From Robbsia betulipollinis (GTDB lineage Bacteria > Pseudomonadota > Gammaproteobacteria > Burkholderiales > Burkholderiaceae): a stretch of 64,000 nt of DNA. The stretch lies in contig NZ_JAPMXC010000001.1 in assembly GCF_026624755.1 (NCBI RefSeq), positions 1,646,365 through 1,710,364 on the forward strand. The letters are read 5' to 3'. Under the pieces are notes generated by a model. That model searched no databases. It saw only the letters and a program-made list of their open reading frames with translations, and was not told where the DNA came from. The stretch's first letter is position 1. Each line of letters starts with the position of its first letter. Below are positions 29,781 through 37,354 of this stretch, piece after piece. The position numbers and the translations under genes are program-made.

Positions 29781-30710
29781 ATGCATCCGCTCCCGGTGGC
29801 ATCGCGCGGCGTGGCGGGCGTGCACGGCGTGGCCCGGGCCGACACGGCGCAGGCCGAATGGCTGGCCGCGCAGGCCGTCGCGGCGCTGATCGACGAGGCC
29901 GAACTGACGCCGAAGCCGGCGCTGGTCGACCAACGTGGCAGCGGGGCGCACGTCGATCTCGATTTGCCGCTGATGCGCCGCTCGGCGCAGGCGCTGCGGC
30001 CCGGTTTCATGGCGATGGCGCGTGCGGCGCAGGGCCGGCTGCCCGATCAGCCCTTGCGCGAGCAGCTCGCGGCGATCGGCCGCGACGCCGAGCGGGCGAT
30101 GCTGGCCGTCACGTCCGGCAGCAACGCGCATCGTGGCGCGATCTGGATTCTGGGATTGCTGGTCGCCGCGGCGGCGCTGGGCGACGCGTCTTCTGTCTCT
30201 CACGCGGCAACCGCCCTGGCGGAACGCGCCGCGGGCATCGCGCGGTACCCGGACCGTCATGCGCCGGTGTCGGCGCTGGCCGATTCGCACGGCGCGCGCG
30301 TCAGGGCCCGCTACGGGGCGGCGGGTGCGCGCGGCGAGGCGCTGGCGGGTTTTCCCCACGTGGTGAACATCGGCCTTCCCGCCCTGCGCGCCGCGCGCGC
30401 CCGGCGCGAGCCGGAAACCGCTGCGCGCCTCAACGCGCTGGTGGCGATCGTCGCCGTGCTCGAGGACACGTGTCTGCTGCATCGCGGCGGCGCGGAGGCA
30501 TTGGCCACGGCGCGCCGCGGCGCCGCGCGCATCCTGGCGGCGGGCGGCGTGGCGCAACCGGCGGGACACGCGGCGCTGCTGCGCCTCGACCACGAACTGC
30601 TCGCGCGCAACGCTTCCCCCGGGGGCGCCGCCGATCTGCTCGCGGCCACGCTCTTCATCGATCGAATTCAACCCGATGGGTGGCGCATCGCGCCGTCCGT
30701 CCAGGAGTAG
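29781..30710 (+). CDS. mdcB: Triphosphoribosyl-dephospho-CoA synthase MdcB
   Basis: A 309-residue enzyme of the CitG/MdcB family. It makes 2'-(5-triphosphoribosyl)-3'-dephospho-CoA from ATP and dephospho-CoA, the precursor of the MdcC prosthetic group. Family blocks seen are ALIDEAELTPKPALVDQRGS, GSNAHRGAIWILGLLVAAA, ARYGAAGARGEALAGFPHV and LLRLDHELLARNASPGGAAD. The ATG at 29781 lies five bases after the mdcA stop; the longer open frame upstream overlaps mdcA and is not used. Confidence 0.93.
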   Translation: MHPLPVASRGVAGVHGVARADTAQAEWLAAQAVAALIDEAELTPKPALVDQRGSGAHVDLDLPLMRRSAQALRPGFMAMARAAQGRLPDQPLREQLAAIGRDAERAMLAVTSGSNAHRGAIWILGLLVAAAALGDASSVSHAATALAERAAGIARYPDRHAPVSALADSHGARVRARYGAAGARGEALAGFPHVVNIGLPALRAARARREPETAARLNALVAIVAVLEDTCLLHRGGAEALATARRGAARILAAGGVAQPAGHAALLRLDHELLARNASPGGAADLLAATLFIDRIQPDGWRIAPSVQE

Positions 30711-30717
30711 ACAGCCG

Positions 30718-31011
30718 ATGGAAACACTCAACTACGACTACCCGGCCCACACCCGCTTCGCCCGTCGCGTGCATGTCGGCGTGGTCGGCTCGGGCGATCT
30801 GGAGGTGTTGATGGAGCCGACCGACGCCGCGCGCGCCTCCGTGGTGATCAATACCAGCGTCGACGGTTTCGGCACGGTGTGGAAATCGGTGATCGATCGC
30901 TTCTTTTCCCGCTTCGACGGGCAGGTCGCCATCGAGATCAACGACTTCGGCGCGACGCCGGGCGTCGTGCTGTTGCGCCTCGAACAGGCAGTGGAGGAGA
31001 GCAGATCATGA
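30718..31011 (+). CDS. mdcC: Malonate decarboxylase acyl carrier protein MdcC
   Basis: A 97-residue carrier subunit (delta) that bears acetyl or malonyl on a phosphoribosyl-dephospho-CoA group. The attachment residue is Ser25 in VVGSGDLEVL, the same position as in the characterised Klebsiella protein. The start at 30718 has AGGAG ten bases upstream and gives METLNYDYPAHTRF; a longer frame from 30676 overlaps mdcB. The stop overlaps the mdcD start by the ATGA arrangement. Confidence 0.93.
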   Translation: METLNYDYPAHTRFARRVHVGVVGSGDLEVLMEPTDAARASVVINTSVDGFGTVWKSVIDRFFSRFDGQVAIEINDFGATPGVVLLRLEQAVEESRS

Positions 31012-31892
31012 ACGCCGTCGTCGATTGGAAAAAGTTCATCGACCGCAAGAGCTTCGTCGAACTGGAAGCGCGCGAGCGCGCCCAGCGGATACTCGACGCG
31101 GGCACGTTTCGCGAATTGGTCGGCCCGTTCGACCGGCTGAAATCGCCCTGGCTGCCGCTGCAGGGCATCGTCGCGCAGGCCGACGACGGCGTGGTGGTGG
31201 CGCGTGGCACGATCGACGGCCAGTCGGCCGTGATCATGGCCATCGAGGGGGCGTTCCAGGGCGGCAGCATGGGCGAGGTGGCCGGCGCGAAGATCGCCGG
31301 CGCGCTCGAACTCGCGCTGCGCGATTGCGAGAACGGCACGCCGACGCGCGCCGTTCTGCTGCTGGAAACCGGTGGCGTGCGTTTGCAGGAAGCGAACCTG
31401 GGCCTCGCGGCGATCGCCGAGATTCATGCGGGCATCGTCGCGTTGCGTTCGCACGTGCCGGTGGTCGGCGTGATCGCGGGGCCGGTCGGCTGCTTCGGCG
31501 GCATGTCGCTCGCGGCGGCGCTGTGCAGCTATCTGATCGTTACCCGCGCGGCGCGGCTGGGCATGAACGGCCCGGAGGTCATCGAGCAGGAAGCCGGCAT
31601 CGCCGAGATGAACGCCTCGGACCGGGCGATGATCTGGGACCTGATCGGCGGCGCGCAGCGCGCCCGGGTCGGCATGGTCGATCAGCTCGTCGTCGACGAT
31701 GTGGCCGAGATCGGCGCGGCGGTGCGCGCGTGTTTTCAGCACGGCGTGCCGGCGGTGCACCGCACCGAACAGGTCGATACCTATTCGTCCCGCCTCGCGG
31801 CGGTCGACACCACGCGCCAGTACGACGGCGCCGCATTGCAGGCGCTGTGGGGCGATGCCGGCCTGCAGGCAGACAACGGAGAATCCGCATGA
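31008..31892 (+). CDS. mdcD: Malonate decarboxylase beta subunit MdcD
   Basis: A 294-residue carboxyltransferase-fold subunit which, with MdcE, decarboxylates malonyl-S-ACP to acetyl-S-ACP and CO2. It contains the crotonase-like substrate blocks AIEGAFQGGSMGEVAGAKI, VLLLETGGVRLQEANLGLAA and GVIAGPVGCFGGMSLAA, and the C-terminal TEQVDTYSSRLAAVD. It starts inside the mdcC stop and its own TGA overlaps mdcE, so it is translationally coupled on both sides. Confidence 0.95.
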   Translation: MNAVVDWKKFIDRKSFVELEARERAQRILDAGTFRELVGPFDRLKSPWLPLQGIVAQADDGVVVARGTIDGQSAVIMAIEGAFQGGSMGEVAGAKIAGALELALRDCENGTPTRAVLLLETGGVRLQEANLGLAAIAEIHAGIVALRSHVPVVGVIAGPVGCFGGMSLAAALCSYLIVTRAARLGMNGPEVIEQEAGIAEMNASDRAMIWDLIGGAQRARVGMVDQLVVDDVAEIGAAVRACFQHGVPAVHRTEQVDTYSSRLAAVDTTRQYDGAALQALWGDAGLQADNGESA

Positions 31893-32785
31893 ACGATACG
31901 TCCACGCCGCACAGCCGCGGCCGGATCTGGCTGCAGGCGCTGAGCGGACAGCAGGGGCGGACGGTCGGGACGTTGCGCTCGGTGCTGCACGCCGATGCGC
32001 CGTTGGGCGACGCGCAGTCAGGCGACGCGCAGTCAGGCGACGCGCAGTCAGGCGACGCGGGCCCGGACGCCGCGCCGGTGCGCTTCATCGCCGTCGTGCC
32101 CGATCCGCAGAATCACTTTCCGCGCGCCCGCGCCGGCGAGGTGGGTCTCGAGGAGGGCTGGGCGCTCGCGCGCGTGGTCCGCGACACGATCGCGGCAGGT
32201 GCGGCTCCGGCACCGGACGGCGCGCGCCAGCCGATCGTCGCGATCGTCGACGTCAGCAGCCAGGCCTACGGCCGCCGCGAGGAATTGATGGGCGTGCACA
32301 TGGCATGCGCCGCCGCGGCGAACGCGTACGCGGATGCGCGTCTGGCCGGGCACCCGGTCCTCGCGCTGATCGTCGGCAAGGCGATGTCGGGCGCCTTCCT
32401 CGCGCATGGTTACCAGGCGAACCGGATCATCGCGCTGGACGATCCCGGCGTGCTGATCCATGCGATGGGACAGGCGGCCGCCGCGCGCGTGACGCGCCGC
32501 ACCGTCGAACAGTTGAACGAACTGGGCAACCGTTTTCCGCCGATGTCCTACGACGTGAAGAATTACGCCAAGCTCGGCATGCTCGACGCACTGCTCGAAG
32601 GCGTGAACCCCGACGCGCCGGATCCGGCGGCGCTCGCGCGCGTGCGGACGGCGCTGGCACAGGCGCTCGCCGCGGTGCGCGCGAGCGGCAGCCGCGACCT
32701 TACGGGCCGCTATGCCTCGCCGCAGGCGCAGACGTTGCGCGCTGCATCGATCGAAGTGCGCAAGCGTCTGGCGCAGCAATGGTAG
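31889..32785 (+). CDS. mdcE: Malonate decarboxylase gamma subunit MdcE
   Basis: A 298-residue partner of MdcD, the second half of the acetyl-CoA-carboxylase-like decarboxylase. Landmarks are AVVPDPQNHFPRARAGEVGL, IVDVSSQAYGRREELMGVHM, VGKAMSGAFLAHGYQANRII and FPPMSYDVKNYAKLGMLD. Residues 40-57 carry three and a partial copy of a 5-residue repeat (GDAQS) not expected in the family; it adds a flexible acidic insert near the N terminus. The ATG overlaps the mdcD stop. Confidence 0.95.
   Translation: MNDTSTPHSRGRIWLQALSGQQGRTVGTLRSVLHADAPLGDAQSGDAQSGDAQSGDAGPDAAPVRFIAVVPDPQNHFPRARAGEVGLEEGWALARVVRDTIAAGAAPAPDGARQPIVAIVDVSSQAYGRREELMGVHMACAAAANAYADARLAGHPVLALIVGKAMSGAFLAHGYQANRIIALDDPGVLIHAMGQAAAARVTRRTVEQLNELGNRFPPMSYDVKNYAKLGMLDALLEGVNPDAPDPAALARVRTALAQALAAVRASGSRDLTGRYASPQAQTLRAASIEVRKRLAQQW
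32006..32060 (+). repeat. 15-bp tandem repeat inside mdcE
   Basis: GGCGACGCGCAGTCA occurs three times head to tail, followed by a fourth partial copy. It encodes Gly-Asp-Ala-Gln-Ser repeats in frame, so unit gain or loss would not break the gene. Confidence 0.95.
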
Positions 32786-32822
32786 CGCACCGTTTCACGC
32801 GCATCCTCCACGGGAAGATGCC

Positions 32823-33812
32823 ATGCCGCTATTGATCGCCACGGCCCTGTTGCCGGTGTTCCTGACGCTTGCCCTGGGCTATTTCGCCGGTTACAGAAAG
32901 CTCATCGACAACCGCAACGTCGCCAGCCTGAACGTCCTGTTGATGCAGTTCGCGTTGCCATTGACGCTGTTCGTGTCGATCGCGCGGACCCCGCAGGCGG
33001 TGATCTTGGCGAACGGCATGCTGGCGCTGGTGCTGGGCCTGGGCATGCTCGTCACCTACGCGGTGGTGTTCACCCTGCAACGCCATCTCTTCAAATTGTC
33101 GCTGGGGGACGCGGCGATCGAAACTCTGACGATCGCCTTCCCGAATTTCGCCTCCATCGGTCTGCCGCTGCTGCTGCCGGTGTTCGGGCCGCAGGCAGCG
33201 CTGCCGGTGGCCATCGCGATCGCGACCGGCTCGGTGACCATTTCGCCGCTGACGCTGGCGCTGCTCGAATTGCACAAGGCGCGCGAGGCGCAGGCCGCCG
33301 CGGCCGGGAGCGCTGGCGGCATGGCGCCGCCGGTGGCGGTCTCGCCGGTACGGCAGTTTTTGCGCGCGCTCGGGCATTCGGTATCGAAACCGATTTTCTT
33401 CGGCCCGGTGCTGGGGCTCGCGGTCGCCTTGTCGGGTCTGCATCTGCCCGCGCTGGGCGTGACCGCGCTCGGGCCGCTCACCAACATCACCGCCGGCATC
33501 GGCCTGTTCCTGACCGGGCTCATGCTGTCCGCGCAGCCGATCCGGCTCGATGGCGACGTGCTGTCCGGCACCGCGATCAAGAACCTGCTGCAACCGCTGC
33601 TGGTCTATGGCCTGGTGCGGGCGTTCGACATCCCCGTGGCGATCGGCGCGCAGGCGGTGCTGCTGACCGCGATTCCGTCCGGCTTCTTCGGTCTGGTCTT
33701 CGGCGTCGGCACGGGGCTGCGGCCGCCGGTGGCCGGCTCGACGCTGGTGGTGTCGTCGCTCGCGGGAATCGTTACGCTGTCGCTGGCGATCCTGTTGCTG
33801 GCGCCGCGGTGA
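32823..33812 (+). CDS. mdcF: Malonate carrier MdcF (auxin efflux carrier family)
   Basis: A 329-residue polytopic membrane protein of the AEC family with about ten membrane segments. The first is MPLLIATALLPVFLTLALGY; the central helix break has NFASIGLPLLLPVFGP, and the last segments hold AIPSGFFGLVFGVG. It is placed between mdcE and mdcH, as carriers are in several proteobacterial mdc operons, and probably imports malonate. It starts 37 bp after mdcE with GGGAAG upstream and is followed by mdcH after 13 bp. Confidence 0.92.
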   Translation: MPLLIATALLPVFLTLALGYFAGYRKLIDNRNVASLNVLLMQFALPLTLFVSIARTPQAVILANGMLALVLGLGMLVTYAVVFTLQRHLFKLSLGDAAIETLTIAFPNFASIGLPLLLPVFGPQAALPVAIAIATGSVTISPLTLALLELHKAREAQAAAAGSAGGMAPPVAVSPVRQFLRALGHSVSKPIFFGPVLGLAVALSGLHLPALGVTALGPLTNITAGIGLFLTGLMLSAQPIRLDGDVLSGTAIKNLLQPLLVYGLVRAFDIPVAIGAQAVLLTAIPSGFFGLVFGVGTGLRPPVAGSTLVVSSLAGIVTLSLAILLLAPR

Positions 33813-33825
33813 GGGGCCGCACAGC

Positions 33826-34758
33826 ATGAACATCGCCTGGTTGTTTCCCGGACAGGGCGCGCAGACGCCGGGCTTCCTGTCGCGCCTGCCCGCGCACCCG
33901 GAGGTGACGCGCACGCTGCGCGAGGCGGGCGAGGTGCTGGATGCCGACATCGGCGCGCTCGACGGCGCGGCCTCCCTGGCCGGCACGGTCGGCGTGCAGC
34001 TGAGCGGTCTGATCGCCGGCGTCGCGGTCGCGCGCGCGCTGAGCGCGCTGGGCGTGCACGCCGATGCGGTGGCCGGTCTCTCCAGCGGCGCGTTCAGCGC
34101 GGCGGTGGCCTGCGGCGCCTTGTCCTTCGAGCAGGCATTGCCCCTGGTCCGCCTGCGTGCGGAGGCGATGCAGCGTGCCTATCCCCGCGGCTATGGACTC
34201 GCGGCCCTGGTCGGTCTCGACGAGTCGCAGGTCGGCCGGCTGGTGCGCGACATCCATTCGCCCGCGATGCCGCTCTACATCGCCAACCTGAACGCGCGCA
34301 CGCAGATCGTGCTGGCCGGCAGCGACGCCGCGCTCGAACGCGCGTTGCCCGTGGCCCGGCAAATGGGCGCCCGGCATGCGCAGCGCATGGCGGTCAGCGT
34401 GCCCTCGCATTGCGAACTGATGGCGCCGGTGGCCGACACGCTGCATCGCGCGCTGGCGGACCTGCCGCTGCAACGGCCCCGCATGCCGTACATCGGCAAC
34501 GTCCGCGCGCGGGCGTTGCGCGATGTCGAGAGCATCCGCGAAGACCTGGCGAGCAACGTCGCGCATACGGTGCGCTGGCACGACGGCATGACGGTATTGT
34601 ACGAGCGCGGCATCCGCACCTTCTTCGAGGCACCGCCCGGGTCGACGCTGACCGGCATCGTCCGGGAGAGCTTCGACGATGCGAACGCGCGCGCGCTCGC
34701 CGACACGCCGCTGGAGACCGTCGTCTATCTCGCGCAACGGGCGGGCGAGGCGTCGTGA
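33826..34758 (+). CDS. mdcH: Malonyl-CoA:ACP transacylase MdcH
   Basis: A 310-residue acyltransferase of the FabD fold which loads malonyl onto the MdcC prosthetic group from malonyl-CoA, priming the cycle. The opening WLFPGQGAQTPGFLSRLP is typical. The nucleophile is Ser86 in AGLSSGAF; FabD proteins usually have GHSLGE, whereas MdcH proteins vary here. The partner His195 is in SVPSHCELM. The stop overlaps the GTG start of mdcG (GTGA). Confidence 0.94.
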   Translation: MNIAWLFPGQGAQTPGFLSRLPAHPEVTRTLREAGEVLDADIGALDGAASLAGTVGVQLSGLIAGVAVARALSALGVHADAVAGLSSGAFSAAVACGALSFEQALPLVRLRAEAMQRAYPRGYGLAALVGLDESQVGRLVRDIHSPAMPLYIANLNARTQIVLAGSDAALERALPVARQMGARHAQRMAVSVPSHCELMAPVADTLHRALADLPLQRPRMPYIGNVRARALRDVESIREDLASNVAHTVRWHDGMTVLYERGIRTFFEAPPGSTLTGIVRESFDDANARALADTPLETVVYLAQRAGEAS

Positions 34759-35522
34759 CCGGGGGAGAGAGGGATGACCGGGACGCTGAAGCCGACGAGG
34801 CCGCCGGCGGTGCCCACGCCGAGGAAAGCGACGGCGAGGCGGCCAGCAGGCTGTACGATCCGCCGCTCCTGGCGCACGACCTGCTGCGCATCGATGCGCC
34901 GACGCGCTTTCATGGCGCGCCGGCCTGGGTCGCGGCGGCGCTGGCGCGCGCGCCGTGGGTCGTCGTCCGACGCGCGCGCGACGCGGCCGGAAGCGTGCCC
35001 GTGGGGGTGCGCGGGACTTCCCGCGGCGAGCGCTACGGGACGCGTCTCGCGCCCGGGCGGATCGTCGCGCGGGTTCGGCCCGAAGCGCTGGCGGGCCTGG
35101 ACGGCGCCGCCAGCCGGCACGGCGGCCAGCGCGAGGCGGACGGATCATGTGCAGCGGATGCCGTTCCGGCGCTTGCCATGCTGCCGGCGCTGCGCGACGT
35201 TTTCGCCGCCGCGGATCTGGCGTGGGGACCGACCGGGAGCGTCGGCTTCGAGCTGGCGAGCGGTGTGCCGACCGCCACCGCGACCAGCGACCTCGACCTG
35301 CTGGTGCGCTGCCCGCGGCGTCTGCCGCGCGATGTGGCGCGGCACCTGCACGACGCACTCGCACGCGTGAGCCGGCAGCACGCGGACTGCCGTATCGATG
35401 CGCTCCTCGAAACACCGCATGGCGCGGTCGCTTTGACCGAGTACGCGACAATGCCCGGCCCGGTGCTGCTACGCACCACGGGCGCGCCATGCCTGCGCGA
35501 CGACCCCTGGGCGCCGTCGTAA
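34755..35522 (+). CDS. mdcG: Phosphoribosyl-dephospho-CoA transferase MdcG
   Basis: A 255-residue nucleotidyltransferase-like enzyme that attaches the prosthetic group made by MdcB to Ser25 of MdcC. The recognisable core is LYDPPLLAHDLLRI, PWVVVRRAR, GVRGTSRGERYGTRLAPG, WGPTGSVGFELASGVPTATATSDLDLLVR (nucleotidyltransferase GS and D-x-D elements, given here in part), and DCRIDALLETPHGAVALTE. The GTG at 34755 overlaps the mdcH stop; the first 30 residues are acidic and poorly conserved, so an ATG at a later point cannot be excluded. It ends the operon. Confidence 0.9.
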   Translation: MTGGERDDRDAEADEAAGGAHAEESDGEAASRLYDPPLLAHDLLRIDAPTRFHGAPAWVAAALARAPWVVVRRARDAAGSVPVGVRGTSRGERYGTRLAPGRIVARVRPEALAGLDGAASRHGGQREADGSCAADAVPALAMLPALRDVFAAADLAWGPTGSVGFELASGVPTATATSDLDLLVRCPRRLPRDVARHLHDALARVSRQHADCRIDALLETPHGAVALTEYATMPGPVLLRTTGAPCLRDDPWAPS

Positions 35523-35586
35523 CGCGTTCGCCCCGGCAAGGGCAGGGTCTTTTATCGCGTGGTATCGTTTATCCCGTTGTATCGAT

Positions 35587-35735
35587 CGTTCTCGGGGCGG
35601 GATGAAATTTCCCACCGGCGGTAATCGCGCGGATGCGCGTAGCCCGCGAGCGCCCGTCATGCAATCGGCGTGAGGGGGTCAGCAGAGCCGGTGTGATTCC
35701 GGGGCCGACAGTGACAGTCTGGATGAAAGAGAACG
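35587..35735 (+). ncRNA. FMN riboswitch (RFN element)
   Basis: The conserved RFN blocks occur in order: GGGCGGGATGAAATTTCCCA, ACCGGCGGTAA, AGCCCGCGAGCG, then GTCAGCAGAGCCGGTGTGA, TTCCGGGGCCGACAGTGACA and GTCTGGATGAAAGAGAA. The closing P1 helix is CGTTCTC (35587-35593) with GAGAACG (35729-35735). It binds FMN and represses the downstream gene when FMN is plentiful. It lies between mdcG and ribH on the ribH strand, 132 bp before the ribH ATG. Confidence 0.97.
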
Positions 35736-35837
35736 GGGTGGGACGGGTGCGCCGGCGCGGTGCCGGGGAAGGTGTCGTTTGCGCGATGCCACTTCCCGGC
35801 TGCCTGCGTGCCGGCGCTGCGTCCTGCCCTTGTACGC

Positions 35838-35858
35838 CCTGTTTTCTCATAAACAGGA
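35838..35858 (+). promoter_or_regulatory. Candidate Shine-Dalgarno sequestering hairpin of the FMN riboswitch
   Basis: CCTGTTT (35838-35844) can pair with AAACAGG (35851-35857) around a 6-base loop. The right arm overlaps AGGA, the likely Shine-Dalgarno nine bases before the ribH ATG. There is no T-run after it, so control of translation is more likely than transcription termination. The pairing is seen in the sequence; the switching role is inferred. Confidence 0.5.
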
Positions 35859-35867
35859 CCTGTATCC

Positions 35868-36416
35868 ATGGCTTCGGATTCCCACTTCCCTCAGGACGGC
35901 GTTCCCGCGTCCCGTTCGCGTGCCACACGCATCGCCTTCATCCAGTCCGCCTGGCACAAGGACATCGTCGACCAGACCCGCCAGGCTTTCGCTGCCCGGA
36001 TGCAGAAAGAGGGCCATCGCGCCGACGCGATCGATTACTTCGAGGTCCCGGGCGCCTTCGAAATCCCGCTGCACGCCAAGCTGCTCGCGCAACGTGGCGA
36101 CTACGCCGCGATCGTCGCGGCGGGCCTGGTCGTGGACGGCGGCATCTACCGGCATGACTTCGTCGCCAGCGCGGTGATCGACGGCCTGATGCGCGTGCAA
36201 CTCGACAGCGGCGTGCCGGTCTTCTCGGCCGTGCTCACGCCGCATCACTTCCATGGCGGCGACGAGCATGTCGGTTTTTTTCGCGAACACTTCCTGACCA
36301 AGGGCGACGAGGTCGCGCAAGCCTGCGTTCGGACCCTGCGTGGGATCGCGGCGATTGTGGAGCGGGGGGCTGCGGCGCGTGCGCTTGCGACGGCCGAGAT
36401 CGAACGCACGCAGTGA
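35868..36416 (+). CDS. ribH: 6,7-dimethyl-8-ribityllumazine synthase, type 2 (RibH2-like)
   Basis: A 182-residue riboflavin-pathway enzyme condensing 5-amino-6-ribitylaminouracil with 3,4-dihydroxy-2-butanone 4-phosphate. The pattern is of the decameric RibH2 type known from rhizobia and Brucella: RIAFIQSAWHKDIVDQ, YFEVPGAFEIPLHAKLLA, AAGLVVDGGIYRHDFVA and the C-terminal VLTPHHFHGGDEHVGFF then HFLTKGDEVAQAC. It stands alone behind an FMN riboswitch. Other riboflavin genes are not nearby, so it may be a second, flavin-regulated copy beside a housekeeping ribH elsewhere. Confidence 0.92.
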   Translation: MASDSHFPQDGVPASRSRATRIAFIQSAWHKDIVDQTRQAFAARMQKEGHRADAIDYFEVPGAFEIPLHAKLLAQRGDYAAIVAAGLVVDGGIYRHDFVASAVIDGLMRVQLDSGVPVFSAVLTPHHFHGGDEHVGFFREHFLTKGDEVAQACVRTLRGIAAIVERGAAARALATAEIERTQ

Positions 36417-36488
36417 TGCTTCGCGCACGGCCAGCTGAACAGGAGCGCTGTATCAGGCCTCGGTCTGCGCGCCTGCCTGCACTTGCGC

Positions 36489-36692
36489 CTACTCTTGCAC
36501 ATACCGCGAAGGCGGACATCCCACGAAGCGGGTGAACGCGACGCTGAACGTGCTGGCGGAGCCGTAGCCGACACGTCCGGCGATCTCGGCGATGCCCAGT
36601 TCCCGGCGGCGCAGGAGATCCTTGGCCAGCGCCATGCGCCAGGCGAGCAGATACGCCATCGGTGCCAGACCCACGGCGCTGCTGAAGCACTC
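36489..36692 (-). pseudogene. AraC family regulator remnant (C-terminal DNA-binding half)
   Basis: On the minus strand the segment encodes SSAVGLAPMAYLLAWRMALA, then KDLLRRRELGIAEIAGRVGY and GSASTFSVAFTRFVGCPPSR, which is the second helix-turn-helix and tail of an AraC/cupin-type regulator, ending at a normal stop (36489). Homology ends at about 36690. There the sequence passes straight into an SDR gene in the other orientation, so the N-terminal sensor domain is lost. No start codon of its own remains. Confidence 0.8.
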
Positions 36693-37133
36693 GGCACGAT
36701 CGCGATGGTCCAGGCGGTGGTGCCGCAATTCCGGCAACGCCAGGCAGGCATCATCGTGAATGTCACGTCGAGCGTGACATTGATGCCGCTGCCGCTGCTG
36801 GCCGTCTACACCGCGAGCAAGGCGGCCGTCAACGCGTTCACGGAGTCCGTCGCGCTGGAACTCGAGCCGTTCAACATACGTGTCAAGCTGGTGCTCCCCG
36901 GACGCGCGCCGGAAACGCGTTTCGGGGAAAACGCCCAGTCCCGCATGCAGGGCGCCATTCCCGAAGCCTATGCGAGCCTCGCGCGGAATGTGTTTGCGCA
37001 ATGGGAGAAGTCGACCGAGATCACGCAGTCCCGGGATGTGGCGGAAGCGGTGTGGCGCGCGGTGAACGATCCGTCGTGTCCGATGCGGATTGCGGCGGGT
37101 GCCGACGCCGTGGCGTTGACGGCGGCTCGCTGA
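36690..37133 (+). pseudogene. Short-chain dehydrogenase remnant (C-terminal half)
   Basis: The plus strand encodes GTIAMVQAVVPQFRQRQAG, IIVNVTSSVTLMPLPLLAVY, TASKAAVNAFTESVALELEP and the C-terminal PGRAPETRFGENAQSRMQGA, an SDR oxidoreductase with its YxxxK active site (YTASK) and catalytic Ser. The N-terminal Rossmann half with the Gly-rich NAD(P) loop is absent and there is no credible start. It abuts the AraC remnant head to head, so a single deletion seems to have removed the middle of a divergent AraC-SDR pair. Confidence 0.8.
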
Positions 37134-37354
37134 CACCTTCCGGCGTGTCACCGACGCAAGGCCGAGGCATTGCTCCGGCTAGCCCGTCGCGCCGTCTCCA
37201 TCGCTTCTCCACCGTGTCTGGCGGGCTCGAACGGCATCGGTTTATCGGCGAGGCGGAGCCTGCGTGGTCGCTCACCGGTCTGGAAAATCCCTACGCCCGG
37301 TGACCAGAGTGGCATCATAGCGATTTCGCCGTTCATTTCACCGCCTGCCCACAC

